NCBI GenBank assembly: GCA_963791545.1
Contig: CAWBSR010000017.1
Span: forward strand, 186,001 to 250,000
Source of the DNA: JALYXV01 sp963791545
GTDB taxonomy: Bacteria; Actinomycetota; Acidimicrobiia; Acidimicrobiales; Palsa-688
Length of the DNA stretch: 64,000 nucleotides
Direction of reading: 5' to 3'
Shown here: piece by piece, positions 35,906-44,680 of the stretch
Numbering within the stretch: position 1 is the first letter of the stretch
How the letters are laid out: each line of letters opens with the position of its first letter
Program-made: the position numbers and the translations under genes
The notes under the pieces: model-generated
Database searches by the model: none
What the model was told of the DNA's origin: nothing
The model's input: only the letters and a program-made list of their open reading frames with translations

Positions 35906-37119
35906 TCCCGCTCGAAGCGGCCCGAGCCAAGGTGATGGCCGGGTGCCGTCGGCTGCCGGTCGTCGAGGCGCCGCTCGGCGACGCCTTGGGTTGCGTCACC
36001 GCGACCGCTGTCATCTCCGACGACAACGTCCCGTCGTTTCCGAACACCGCCATGGACGGCTACGCGGTTCGGGCCGCGGACACCGAAGGGGCGAGTGCCG
36101 ACCACCCGGCCCGCCTGCTGGTCGTGGCCACGGTGGCCGCGGGCGCCAACCCCGACCGCCCGGTCCGACCGGGCGAAGCGGTGCGCATCATGACAGGCGC
36201 CCCCATGCCGGAGGGCGCCGACGCCATCGCCATCGTCGAGGTGACCACGACCGACGGCGAATATGTGCTCGTCGGCGCCCCGAGCCGGCTCGGGGCGGCC
36301 ATCCGCCACCCCGGCGGAGACATCGCCATCGGCCAGGAGGTGTTCCCGGCCGGGACGATCCTGGGTCCCGGGCATCTGGGTGTGCTGGCCAGCATCGGGT
36401 GGGAAAAAATCGCCGTGTACCGCCGCCCCCGGGTCGGCGTCCTTTCGACCGGTGATGAACTCGTCCAGGGCTCGGTACCCCTGCAGCCGGGTCAGATCCG
36501 CGACACCAACCGCTTGACGCTCCTGAGCTTGTGCCGCCAGTCGGGCTTCGAGGCCGTCGACCTGGGCACCGCCCGCGACGACGAGGACGAGATCCGCGGT
36601 GTCATCTCCCGCGGCGTGCAGACCTGCGACGCCCTGATCTCCAGCGGCGGGGTGAGCATGGGCGACTTCGACTTCGTAAAGAAGGTGCTGGACCAGATCG
36701 GGGACATGGAGTGGATGCAGGTGGCCATCCGCCCCGCCAAACCGCTGGCCTTCGGGATGGTCGAGGACACCCCGGTTTTCGGGCTCCCCGGCAACCCGGT
36801 GTCGTCCATGGTGAGCTTCGAGTTGTTCGCCCGACCCGGGCTGCGCCAGATGATGGGCTTCGCGGGAGCCGACCTCGACCGGCCCCGGGTGCTCGGGGTG
36901 GCCGATGAAGGCTTCTCCCGGCACGCCGACGGCAAGCTCCATTTCAACCGGGTCCTGGCCGCGGCCGACGCCGCCGACGGCCGGTTCCACGTCCGCTCGA
37001 CGGGGGGCCAGGAGTCGCACCTGTTGCGGGCCATGGCGCTCGCCAACGCCCTGGCGCTGGTGCCCGACGGGGACGGCATTCCGCCAGGCGGCGACGTCGA
37101 CCTGCTCCTGTTGGGGTAG
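35902..37119 (+). CDS. moeA: MoeA/gephyrin-like molybdotransferase (Glp-type candidate)
   Basis: 405 residues in the four-domain MoeA layout: FPNTAMDGYAVRA (~48), RIMTGAPMPEGADAI (~95), central MoaB-like domain with LSTGDEL (~180), RDTNRL, SSGGVSMGDFDFVKKVL (~247-263), RPAKPLAFGM and FGLPGNPVSS, then domain IV. MoeA inserts molybdate into adenylylated molybdopterin. In corynebacteria the galU-linked homologue Glp also binds FtsZ and the membrane protein GlpR; here a GlpR/SepX-like gene lies at 39405. moaA and moaC follow, so cofactor synthesis is likely retained. Confidence 0.93.
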   Translation: MIPLEAARAKVMAGCRRLPVVEAPLGDALGCVTATAVISDDNVPSFPNTAMDGYAVRAADTEGASADHPARLLVVATVAAGANPDRPVRPGEAVRIMTGAPMPEGADAIAIVEVTTTDGEYVLVGAPSRLGAAIRHPGGDIAIGQEVFPAGTILGPGHLGVLASIGWEKIAVYRRPRVGVLSTGDELVQGSVPLQPGQIRDTNRLTLLSLCRQSGFEAVDLGTARDDEDEIRGVISRGVQTCDALISSGGVSMGDFDFVKKVLDQIGDMEWMQVAIRPAKPLAFGMVEDTPVFGLPGNPVSSMVSFELFARPGLRQMMGFAGADLDRPRVLGVADEGFSRHADGKLHFNRVLAAADAADGRFHVRSTGGQESHLLRAMALANALALVPDGDGIPPGGDVDLLLLG

Positions 37120-37146
37120 CCGCGAGGAATCGATAGCCTGAAACCT

Positions 37147-38160
37147 ATGGGCGATGCTCTGGTCGACTCGTATGGGCGGGTGGTCCGTGACCTGCGCATC
37201 TCCGTCACCGACCGGTGCAACTTCCGGTGCCAGTACTGCATGCCGGAAGAGGGCATGGTGTGGTTGCCCCGTACCGACATCCTCACCTTCGAGGAGATCG
37301 AGCGGGTGGCCCGGGTGTGCGTGGAGCGCTACGGCATCGACAGCATCCGCCTGACCGGCGGCGAACCGACGGTTAGGGCCCGCCTCCCCCTCCTCGTCGC
37401 CAAACTGGCCGCCTTGCGGGTGGGCGGGGTCACCGGCGGCCCCTCCCCGGACCTGGCCATGACGACCAACGGCGCCAGCCTGCGGCTCATGGCCGAGGAT
37501 CTGTATCGAGCCGGGTTGCGGCGGCTCAACATCAGTTGCGACTCGCTGCAGCGGGAGCGGTTCCTCGCCATCACCAAGCGCGACGCCCTGGAGTCGGTGC
37601 TCGACGGGATCGAGGCCGCGGTGACCGCCGGCTTCGCGCCGGTGAAACTGAACTGCGTCCTGATGCGGGGCATCAACGACGACGAGATCGTCGACTTCGC
37701 CCGCTTCGGGCGCCAGCATGCGGTGACGGTGCGGTTCATCGAGTTCATGCCCCTGGACGCCTCCGACGAGTGGTCGGCCAACCGGGTCGTGCCGGGCGCC
37801 GAGATCGTGGCCGCCATCGACGCCGCCTTCCCCCTGGAGCCGGTGGGCGGCCGGGGGAGCGCGCCCGCGGAGCGGTACCGGTTCCAGGATGGCGGCGGCG
37901 AGATCGGGGTCATCGCCAGCGTCAGCGAGCCGTTCTGCGGGGCCTGTGACCGGGTCCGGCTGACGGCCGAGGGGCAGCTGCGGAACTGCCTGTTCGCGGT
38001 CGACGAGACCGACCTGCGCCCCATCCTGCGAGGCGACGGGAGCGACGACGACCTGGCGGCTGCCATCGCCGCCAACGTGGCGGGCAAGTGGGCCGGGCAT
38101 TCGATCAACCAGGTCCATTTCATACGCCCCGCCCGGTCGATGAGCCAGATCGGCGGCTAG
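37147..38160 (+). CDS. moaA: GTP 3',8-cyclase MoaA
   Basis: 337 residues. Radical SAM cluster CNFRCQYC (~23-30), GGEPTVR (~72), and C-terminal second 4Fe-4S site CGACDRVRLTAEGQLRNC (~264-281), where GTP binds. The usual C-terminal Gly-Gly is present (SQIGG). First step of molybdopterin synthesis with MoaC at 38649. Starts at ATG 37147, 27 bp after moeA. Confidence 0.96.
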   Translation: MGDALVDSYGRVVRDLRISVTDRCNFRCQYCMPEEGMVWLPRTDILTFEEIERVARVCVERYGIDSIRLTGGEPTVRARLPLLVAKLAALRVGGVTGGPSPDLAMTTNGASLRLMAEDLYRAGLRRLNISCDSLQRERFLAITKRDALESVLDGIEAAVTAGFAPVKLNCVLMRGINDDEIVDFARFGRQHAVTVRFIEFMPLDASDEWSANRVVPGAEIVAAIDAAFPLEPVGGRGSAPAERYRFQDGGGEIGVIASVSEPFCGACDRVRLTAEGQLRNCLFAVDETDLRPILRGDGSDDDLAAAIAANVAGKWAGHSINQVHFIRPARSMSQIGG

Positions 38161-38254
38161 TTCCGCGGAGCATCAAGCTTTCCGGCAGTTCTGCCGAAAT
38201 TTCCCACTGAGCAGCCGGGCAACGGGGCCCGGCCGGCCTAGGGAGCGGGCGGTC

Positions 38255-38578
38255 ATGAAGTTGCGGGAGACGCTGCAGATCGATGAAGTCCTGATGCCCG
38301 AGGAAGTGTTCTCGGCGCATGACGACCGGGGCTGCCGGTACGTGATCGCCCATACCACGACCGCCACCTGGTTGTGTGCCCCGATCAGCGAGCGGGCGCT
38401 GCAATGTGTGACGTCGGGCCGGGCCGAGCTGCGGGCGGTATTTGCCCACAGCAGTACCGGGATGGTGGAGCGCTGGACCACTTGGGGCGAGGAGTCGACC
38501 GTCCCTTGCGCCGAGTTGACCGATGAGGTGCTCCCCCGGCGCGGGGTCCGCCTCTGCTACCACGCCCGCTGCGCCTGA
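38255..38578 (+). CDS. Hypothetical protein between moaA and moaC
   Basis: 107 residues with no family I recognise. Sequence features: KLRETLQIDEVLMPEEVFSA, HDDRGCRYVIAHTTTATWLCAPISERALQCV, with four Cys in total and a final CYHARCA. No membrane segment or signal peptide. Co-directional with molybdenum cofactor genes. Could be a small regulator or an unrelated insert. Confidence 0.65.
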   Translation: MKLRETLQIDEVLMPEEVFSAHDDRGCRYVIAHTTTATWLCAPISERALQCVTSGRAELRAVFAHSSTGMVERWTTWGEESTVPCAELTDEVLPRRGVRLCYHARCA

Positions 38579-38605
38579 CCGGCTCGGCCGGAACGGGCAT
38601 TTTTT
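38579..38605 (+). terminator. Weak hairpin with T-run after 38578
   Basis: CCGGC (38579-38583), loop TCG, GCCGG (38587-38591), then eight bases and TTTTTT (38600-38605). The stem is short and the T-run displaced, so it is a tentative terminator before moaC. Confidence 0.35.
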
Positions 38606-38648
38606 CCCAATCCCAGGCGACAACAGGCCACGTCCTAGACTTGTCCCC

Positions 38649-39251
38649 ATGGTTGACCGTGGTCTGACGCACCTCGACCCCCTGGGTCGGGCCCGCATGG
38701 TGGACGTAACGCCCAAGGAATCGACCCACCGGCGGGCCGTGGCCCGCTGCAAGGTTTTCATGCTGGCCGAAACCACCTCCAAGGTGGCCAGCAACGCCAT
38801 GGCCAAGGGTGACGTCCTCGGGGCGGCCCGCATCGCCGGCATCCAGGCGGCCAAGCGGACTTCGGACCTCATCCCCTTGTGCCACCCCTTGCTAGTCGGC
38901 TCGGTCAGCATCAACTTCGTCATCGGCGACGACAACGTCGAGGTGGAATCCAGCGTCGAGACGATCGACCGCACAGGTGTCGAGATGGAGGCGCTGATGG
39001 CCTGCGCGGTGGCCGGGTTGACCATCTACGACATGTGCAAGTCCGCCGACCGGTCCATGGTGATCGGCGAACTGGCGCTATGGGAGAAGGTGGGCGGAAA
39101 GTCCGGCGTCTGGCGGCGGGCCGAGGGGCCGCTCAACGGACCGCTGATCAACACCCCCAACGATGGTGGGCCGCTCCTGGCCAGCCACGCGGAACTGGCC
39201 GCCATCGATGCCGTGCTGGAGCAAGGATCGCTGGGCGAGCCTGCCGGTTAG
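38649..39251 (+). CDS. moaC: Cyclic pyranopterin monophosphate synthase MoaC
   Basis: 200 residues. MoaC core: GRARMVDVTPKESTHRRAVA, MAKGDVLGAARIAGIQAAKR, LIPLCHPLLVGSV, VETIDRTGVEMEALMA and AGLTIYDMCKSADRSM with the catalytic Lys/Asp. Core ends at ~155; an extra ~45-residue tail (EGPLNGPLINTP, HAELAAIDAVLEQGS) is not in E. coli MoaC. Completes precursor Z with MoaA. Confidence 0.95.
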   Translation: MVDRGLTHLDPLGRARMVDVTPKESTHRRAVARCKVFMLAETTSKVASNAMAKGDVLGAARIAGIQAAKRTSDLIPLCHPLLVGSVSINFVIGDDNVEVESSVETIDRTGVEMEALMACAVAGLTIYDMCKSADRSMVIGELALWEKVGGKSGVWRRAEGPLNGPLINTPNDGGPLLASHAELAAIDAVLEQGSLGEPAG

Positions 39252-39404
39252 GCATTTTGCGGTTGGCGCCCTTGGCGCCGGGCGCGTCGAGCGGCTAGGT
39301 TCTTTGCCAATCCACGGAGACGAGTTCTTGGGCCAGGTCGCATCCACCATTGCAGCGGCCCAGAGAACTACCGTCCACAATACGGAAGGGTAGGCCGGGG
39401 AGCG

Positions 39405-39959
39405 TTGACCACTGTGGTGCTGCTTGTCCTCGCAGGAATCTGGGTGGCTGTCATCGCAGTACCACTGGTGCGTGCGAAGACGGAGGGAAAGCTGGGAGAT
39501 TCCATCGGAAGCTTCCGGCGCCACCTGTCGGTGCTGGAGCGGGCTGCGCCTCTTACCGTGATCCCAGCCAACCGGCTGCGCCTACCCCACTCGTCGGGGG
39601 TCATCGGACCGTACCGGCCGGTGGCGACCCACGGCCGCGTGTCGGCGGGGCGGGGGCGGCGTCAGCAGGCCCAGAAGCGCCGCCGCGACGTGCTCATGGG
39701 TCTGGTAGTAGCCATCGTCGGCTCCGCGTTGCTGGCCATGATTCCCGGCCTCAGCATCATGTGGCTGGTCAACTTGGTGATTGACGTGCTCTTTGCCGGG
39801 TACGTGGCGCTGCTGGTACGGATGCGCAACGCGGCTGCCGAGCGGGAGATGAAACTGACCTTCCTGCCCGGGGCCGGGCCGATTCCGATCCGCCGGTATG
39901 CCGACGCCCAGCCGGCCGCGGCGGGCTTGGCTGATCTGGCCCGCCGGGCCGCCAACTAG
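39405..39959 (+). CDS. SepX/GlpR-like divisome-associated membrane protein
   Basis: 184 residues. N-terminal helix (VVLLVLAGIWVAVIAVPLV) followed by GDSIGSFRRHLSVLERA, which matches the helix plus (S/V)xxFxRxxxVL start of actinobacterial SepX/GlpR. A basic linker and two further helices (LMGLVVAIVGSALLAMIPG; VNLVIDVLFAGYVALLVRM) follow, then a short soluble tail. GlpR is the membrane receptor of the gephyrin-like Glp in corynebacteria, and SepX supports FtsZ in Streptomyces. The galU-moeA-...-gene order supports the assignment; sequence alone is suggestive. Confidence 0.72.
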   Translation: MTTVVLLVLAGIWVAVIAVPLVRAKTEGKLGDSIGSFRRHLSVLERAAPLTVIPANRLRLPHSSGVIGPYRPVATHGRVSAGRGRRQQAQKRRRDVLMGLVVAIVGSALLAMIPGLSIMWLVNLVIDVLFAGYVALLVRMRNAAAEREMKLTFLPGAGPIPIRRYADAQPAAAGLADLARRAAN

Positions 39960-40015
39960 CGGGACGGTTCTCAGTCACGAGTGAGGCGGGCGGCCCGTCC
40001 GGTCGCCGCGGCGAG

Positions 40016-40639
40016 TTGGCCGCTTTCGCGGTCGCCGTGCGTGCCCGGTTGGACGGCGTCAACGGTGCCAGGGAAGTCGCCCTGGCCGGGTGCCGGCGGA
40101 CCATTCGGGCCTGCGGGAGCTCCATCCGGGCCATCCACCGCCTCGAGCCGGAGCGGGCCGCGGCGCTGGCCCTCGACGCTCGTGACGCCTTGCGCGAGGC
40201 TCAGGCGGCGGTCGAACCCCATCCCGCCATCGGCTACGCGGGGTTCGTGCACGACGCCGAGAAGGAGTACGCCGAGGCGATACTGACCGCGGCGCTGGTC
40301 GCCGGCGCCGCATTGCCGGGACCCGCGGAGATGGGCGTCGGCATCCCGGCCTGGCTCAACGGCCTTGCCGAGGCGGCGTCGGAGCTGCGGCGCCATCTCC
40401 TGGATCGCCTCCGGGAGGGTCAGCTGGCGGTCGCCGAGCGGCTGCTCGGGGACATGGAAGACGTGTACGACCTGTTGGTGACGATCGACTATCCCGATGC
40501 CGTGACCGCCGGCCTCCGGCGTTCCGCCGACGCCCTGCGGGCGGTGCTGGAGCGTACGAGGAGCGATCTGACCACCAGCATCCTGCAGGCCCGGCTGCAA
40601 GAGGCCATCACGGGACGCCTCGGCCCCAAGGGGTCGTGA
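40016..40639 (+). CDS. Translin-like family protein
   Basis: About 207 residues, all-alpha. Near the C-terminus DVYDLLVTIDYPDAVTAGLRRSADAL and LERTRSDLTTSILQARL match the translin/TRAX block (YPDAVTxGLRR, ERTRGDLT) found in archaeal and some actinobacterial homologues. HAEKEYAEA-like segment (FVHDAEKEYAEAI) agrees. Translins bind single-stranded nucleic acid and TRAX has RNase activity. Start TTG 40016 is tentative since the frame is open upstream. Confidence 0.72.
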   Translation: MAAFAVAVRARLDGVNGAREVALAGCRRTIRACGSSIRAIHRLEPERAAALALDARDALREAQAAVEPHPAIGYAGFVHDAEKEYAEAILTAALVAGAALPGPAEMGVGIPAWLNGLAEAASELRRHLLDRLREGQLAVAERLLGDMEDVYDLLVTIDYPDAVTAGLRRSADALRAVLERTRSDLTTSILQARLQEAITGRLGPKGS

Positions 40640-40660
40640 GGTAATCTCAGCCCTTCCTGC

Positions 40661-40734
40661 GGGGGTGTAGCTCAGTTCGGTAGAGCGCTACGTTCGCAAC
40701 GTAGAAGTCGCCGGTTCAAGTCCGGTCACCTCCA
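40661..40734 (+). tRNA. tRNA-Ala (anticodon CGC)
   Basis: A complete 74-nt cloverleaf: acceptor GGGGGTG/CACCTCC with the G3-U70 pair that marks alanine tRNAs, D arm GCTC...GAGC, anticodon arm CTACG-TTCGCAA-CGTAG (anticodon CGC), variable AAGTC, T arm GCCGG-TTCAAGT-CCGGT, discriminator A; CCA not encoded. Its 3' part (from 40685) is duplicated at 55875 and is the integration site of a mobile element. Confidence 0.97.
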
Positions 40735-40735
40735 C
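40685..40735. repeat. attL: 51-bp direct repeat within the tRNA gene
   Basis: Bases 40685-40735 are identical to 55875-55925. The repeat covers the anticodon arm to the 3' end of tRNA-Ala(CGC) plus one base, the usual crossover site for tyrosine integrases. The integrase gene begins right beside it. Confidence 0.95.
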
Positions 40736-40750
40736 TCGGAAAAGCCCTGG

Positions 40751-41924
40751 TCAGAGGCTATCTCTGACTCGACCGGGGATGTCCCGATCAGTCGCTTTTG
40801 GGTTTCGTGCCCGCTGCGTGCCCGTAGCGGATGAAAACCGTGCCCCGAGACGGGCTGCGGCATCCACCTCGGCGGCGTCGCTCACCTTGGCGTACAGCTC
40901 CTGAGACAGCCTGGCAGTGGCATGGCCGAGGCGGTACTGGATGACACGGGGGTGGACGCCGTCGTCGACCATGTAGCTCGTCGCCACCTTCCGAAGGCCC
41001 CGGAACGTCAACGTCGGGTCGAGCCCGGCCCGCTTCACGGCCGGCTTGAACACCCGGGCCGCGAACGACCGGCGCAGGGGCATGCCCCTGGCGCCCGTGA
41101 AGACCAGGTCCGTTGGTTCGGCGCCGGGCCGGAAGGTCGCCAGGTGATGGGCCAGCTCTTCCACCAGCGGCTCGGGAATGCTCAGTGTGCGGACCGACGA
41201 TTCGGTCTTCGTGGCCTCGACTGACAACCGCCCCTCCACCTCGGCGATCGTCTCCGACACCTCGATCGTGCGGGACAGGAAGTGGACCTTGCCGATGGTC
41301 AAGCCGATCGCCTCCGACCAGCGCAACCCGACCATCCCCGCCAGGAGGATCAGGGCGCGGTAGCGGCCTGGCACCTCCCCGGACAGCCGGACCAGATCCT
41401 CGAGGGACAAGGTCCCCCTCGCCGATGGACGTTCCGACGCCAGTTTGATTCCCCGGACCGGGGATCGTCCGATCAGATCCGCCTCGACGGCGGCGTTGAG
41501 GACTGCCGCCAGCACCGCCAGGTTGGTCCTCACGGTGGCGGGTGCCAGTCGCTCGTTCATCGCCTCGACGGTGCGGCGCACGTCGAGCGGCGTGATGCTC
41601 CCCAGCGGGCGGTTCCCCAGGAGTGGGAGGAAGTGGGTTCGAAGGACCGACTCGTCGCGGGCCCGGGTCGTCGCCCGCTTCCCGGGGTCACCGTTGAGCC
41701 ACTGGCGCGACCATTCCGTGAGCGTCGTCCGGCCGCTTCGCGGGTCGATGTATGCTCCCTTGAGCATGTCGGCCTCGATCGAGGTCAGGAACCGCTGGGC
41801 GTCGCCCTTCGTGGCGAAGGTATGGGGCGCCGGCACATCCTGGCCCGCGCCGACCGGGTCAGCGCGCCTGCCACCGGCCTGAAGCCAACCGTCGGACCCG
41901 TCCAAACTGTCGACGCTGAGTCAT
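40751..41924 (-). pseudogene. int: Tyrosine site-specific integrase, frame broken near N-terminus
   Basis: From 41905 inward the frame is intact and holds the core-binding domain (TLTEWSRQWLNGDPGKRATT) and catalytic domain with Arg in GLRWSEAIGL, FRGLRKVATSYM, HxxR-like LGHATARLSQ and the Tyr in QELYAKV. The natural start is ATG 41924 (MTQRRQFGRVRRL, SGRWQAR), preceded by GGGAGAGACC, but that frame hits TGA at 41861. Homologues read GRWQARYRDP here, so five bases appear deleted. Without the first ~20 residues of the arm-binding domain it may be inactive. Ends 16 bp from attL. Confidence 0.8.
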
Positions 41925-42237
41925 GGGGTCTCTCCCGCTCAGAACTTGGTTGAGGATACGGTATCGAAAGGGTACGACGGCGATGATCCACCTCGGGTAC
42001 GGCTATCTCGACGGATGATCGATCGGCGATCGCGGCCCGTCGGACGCTTCAAGAACCGTCGTTCGGTACTGCTTTGTCGTGCGGCGCTGGGCGCCAAAGA
42101 CCGCCCAGATGGGACGATCTGGCACCCTGGCGTCGTCGCAGAAGCAGCATCGATCGTCCCTACCGTTTGGACGTCGCACCCGAGCCGTCCTTACAAGAGA
42201 GGACCGCCATGATCTCGCGCGACTTGGGGGAGAGCCT
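41925..42237. other. Non-coding stretch upstream of integrase
   Basis: About 310 bases with GGATACGGTATCG-type and GATCGATCGGCGATCGCGG AT-rich patches. No convincing gene, hairpin or repeat is seen; it may hold the integrase promoter. Confidence 0.5.
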
Positions 42238-42621
42238 TCAGGCGTTCTCAACGACGTCGAGCAGATCCTGACCAGAGCGAATCACCGTGATCGGTTCAGG
42301 CACCGCATCCGGCAGGTCGGACATCTCAGTCGCTTCGGTGATGCAGGTGCCGCAGCCCACGGGCATTACGACGAAGCCACCGGCGCAGGCGAGCTCGAAC
42401 ATCACGTCCCAGATCGCTCGCCCCGACGCATGGTTGATCATGAGGTTGGATCCCAGGGTGTCCATCCCGTACAGATACGCCTCACCATCCGCCGTTCGGA
42501 TCACCGCCCACTGGGTGTCCCGCTGGACGATTATCGGAGCCAAGAACGCCTCAACGCGACGGCCATCGCCCACTGAAATATCCTTACCGCGAAACCGCTG
42601 GAAGAAGATGTCGAAGCTCAT
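42238..42621 (-). CDS. Hypothetical immunity-like protein
   Basis: 127 residues starting MSFDIFFQRFRGKDISVGDG, a beginning I associate with small immunity-like proteins of polymorphic-toxin loci. It has VQRDTQWAVIRTADGEAYLYGMD and MPVGCGTCITEATEMSDLPDAV, and no membrane or secretion signal. I place the start at ATG 42621; the frame is open to 42660. Cargo of the integrated element; partner not identified. Confidence 0.6.
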   Translation of the reverse strand: MSFDIFFQRFRGKDISVGDGRRVEAFLAPIIVQRDTQWAVIRTADGEAYLYGMDTLGSNLMINHASGRAIWDVMFELACAGGFVVMPVGCGTCITEATEMSDLPDAVPEPITVIRSGQDLLDVVENA

Positions 42622-42794
42622 GGGCGCGTGGCGACCATAGCGTGTCGCCTGTAACGTCAAGGGGGCGATGCCGCTTGGACATTGCGAGCACTCGGAACCG
42701 TCGATCGGGCGCGACGAATCGTGAGTCAGGAATGGGCTCAGCAGCGCACAGATGATTTGTTCTGAGGGGGGCGCAAAAAGGGGAATATCGGCGG

Positions 42795-43483
42795 ATGAGC
42801 CAGCTGCGTTTGTACATCATGCGTAGGGCATCGTTGAAAATCATCCGTTTGGCTATTGGACTGTTCCTCTTGCTATCGGGATGCTCGTCTAGCCAGAAGA
42901 GAAGCTCCACCGACACGACCAGCTTCACCGACACGACCACGAACCCGGCTGCACCGGGCAAGGACCTTCCTCTTCCGGCACGGTGGTGGGACTGGGAGGA
43001 GTCGTCTCCAGTTGACGCCAACCCGATTGACGATCCGACGGGCGCGGCGTGCGCTCAGAATCAGCCATCTGACGTATGGTTTCTGGCTGGGACTCACGGC
43101 GGGAACGCTCACCGAACTTGCACGGTGCCCTCCGGACCGAAGATCTTCTTCCCGGTCTTGAACGCGATCTGCCTTCCGCGACCCGGAGCGTCAGCTGAGG
43201 CAGCGATCGCGTCATGTTCAGCGACGCCGACCGTATGACGGCGTCGTTGGATAACCAGCCGCTCGCGATCCACCCTGGCACCTCGGAGAGTTTTTTCGCA
43301 TTCCAGGCACGGGCAAACTCAACGACGGGGTTCCCCCCAGGAACACATGAAGCTGTCGCATGGGGGGAGTGGGTGGGACCCATTCCGCTTCCCGCAGGCC
43401 AACATGTCCTCCGGTTCAGGGCCACCGCGGGAACTTTCCGACTTGACGTGACCTACGACTTGACGGTCCAGAACTCGGCCTGA
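42795..43483 (+). pseudogene. Lipoprotein, frame interrupted
   Basis: First part (42795-43238 frame): lipoprotein signal with LLLSGC (~26-31), Ser/Thr linker, then DPTGAACAQNQPSDVWFLAGT and CTVPSGPKIFFPVLNAIC. Second part (from ~43214, one base out of frame, stop 43483): TASLDNQPLAIH, HEAVAWGEWVGPIPLPAG, LRFRATAGTFRLDVTYDL. Together these match one family of secreted beta-rich proteins, so the break between 43196 and 43238 is a frameshift (real or error). Function unknown. Confidence 0.65.
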
Positions 43484-43778
43484 GACGTCGCCGTCCGAGA
43501 GATTCACGTCCGGCAGGCCGCCCACAAGGACCTGCCCCTCCCCTGTCCCGGAGCAGTGGTACCCCACGCCTCTCAAAGTAGGGGGCGACGCAGAACGGCA
43601 GCGGACTCCTTACGAAACGAAGCGTCTCCGCCGCGGCCCGAGTCCAAGGCTCTCCGGGTATTCGGCGGTCGGTCGCCTCCGCGGCGCCGAGTGCCGGATC
43701 CGTCGACCGTACGCCGTCAGCATCTCGGGGCGGGGTGTCCATGGCATTCCAGATCAGGAAATCGGGCGCTTTGTCGCC

Positions 43779-43857
43779 CGCCAGCGGCATGGGACCACCG
43801 TCGGGTGAGTTTCGCCAGCAGCATGGGACCACCCCTTCGCCAGTAATGGGACCATCC
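43779..43857. repeat. Three direct repeats typical of an IS21 terminus
   Basis: CGCCAGCGGCATGGGACCAC (43779), CGCCAGCAGCATGGGACCAC (43813) and CGCCAGTAATGGGACCATCC (43838) are near-identical copies within 80 bp just before the istA fragment. Multiple terminal repeats that bind the transposase are characteristic of IS21-family ends. Confidence 0.7.
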
Positions 43858-43932
43858 CGGAGCATCCACCAGCGGCGGCGCCGCTGAGGTTTGAGTCGCC
43901 ACCTGACCCCGTCGAGCGGCCCAGGAGTGGCG

Positions 43933-44187
43933 ATGTTCCGGGAGGTTCAAGTGCATGAGATCCGAGAGGTCCTGCGGCTATGGCTGCGGGGCGAGGGGCA
44001 CCGTTCGATCGAGCGGTTGTCGTTGGTGGACCGCAACACCGTCCGCCGGTATATCGGCGCTGCGGTCGCTGCGGGCTGGTCCGCGATGGCGGCGAGGGTC
44101 AGCTCAGCGATGAGCTGTTGGGCCACCCTCGAGCCCGACAACGGCCATCCCAGCTACCAAGGCCCAAAAGTCCTCACTTCGGTTTGA
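43933..44187 (+). pseudogene. IS21-family istA transposase, N-terminal fragment
   Basis: Starts MFREVQVHEIREVLRLWLRG and HRSIERLSLVDRNTVRRYI, the helix-turn-helix start of IstA. Homology stops after about 55 residues (AAGW), followed by unrelated sequence to the stop at 44187. No DDE domain or istB is present. A relic of an insertion. Confidence 0.75.
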
Positions 44188-44212
44188 GGAGTGACCCCGG
44201 CCCGTTCTTCTG

Positions 44213-44671
44213 CTACGGGTCCTCGATCTCACGGATGGCTTGCGTCGGATTGCCACCACCCAGCACGCTTGTGATGCCCGGCATATAGCGGTCGACCATC
44301 GCCATATTGGCGACCAGAAGAGGGCCGAGGAGGGACGGCTCGAAGGTGGCGCCCTCCACGTCGATACTGGTCTTGTACCGCAGTTCGCCCGCGTCGAGAT
44401 CGAGTTCGAAGTTCCCGATGACGGTCCCGAAATTGGCCCGTGTCACGAAGGCCATCATTGCTTCCCGCCGGTCCTCGGGGACGGTTTGGGGCAGTACAGA
44501 GTGGACCAAGACCTGCCGCTCCTTCTCCCGGGTGCGGGCGAAGCCGAGCCAGCTTCCGTTTCTGCCCGTTACCGGGAATGCCACCGCCGAGGCGTCGGGG
44601 TCAGGTGATACCGGCCACTGGCGCTCTTCCAAGTAGCTCAGCACGATCTCATAGAGGGATGCTTCGCTCAC
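44213..44671 (-). CDS. YbjN-domain protein (type III secretion chaperone-like fold)
   Basis: 152 residues: SLYEIVLSYLEERQWPVSPD at the start and RREAMMAFVTRANFGTVIGNFELDLDAGELRYKT, GPLLVANMAMVDRYMPGI, the YbjN family pattern. YbjN folds resemble type III secretion chaperones (established for the family). It begins 9 bp after the effector-like gene (44681) on the same strand, so the two are almost certainly one operon. It could be a chaperone/adaptor or an immunity protein for that product (inference). Confidence 0.78.
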   Translation of the reverse strand: MSEASLYEIVLSYLEERQWPVSPDPDASAVAFPVTGRNGSWLGFARTREKERQVLVHSVLPQTVPEDRREAMMAFVTRANFGTVIGNFELDLDAGELRYKTSIDVEGATFEPSLLGPLLVANMAMVDRYMPGITSVLGGGNPTQAIREIEDP

Positions 44672-44680
44672 GGGGGGAGC

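Noticed and set aside
35803..38118. 771-codon minus-strand frame
   Set aside because: Lies opposite moeA and moaA, composition typical of antisense shadows.
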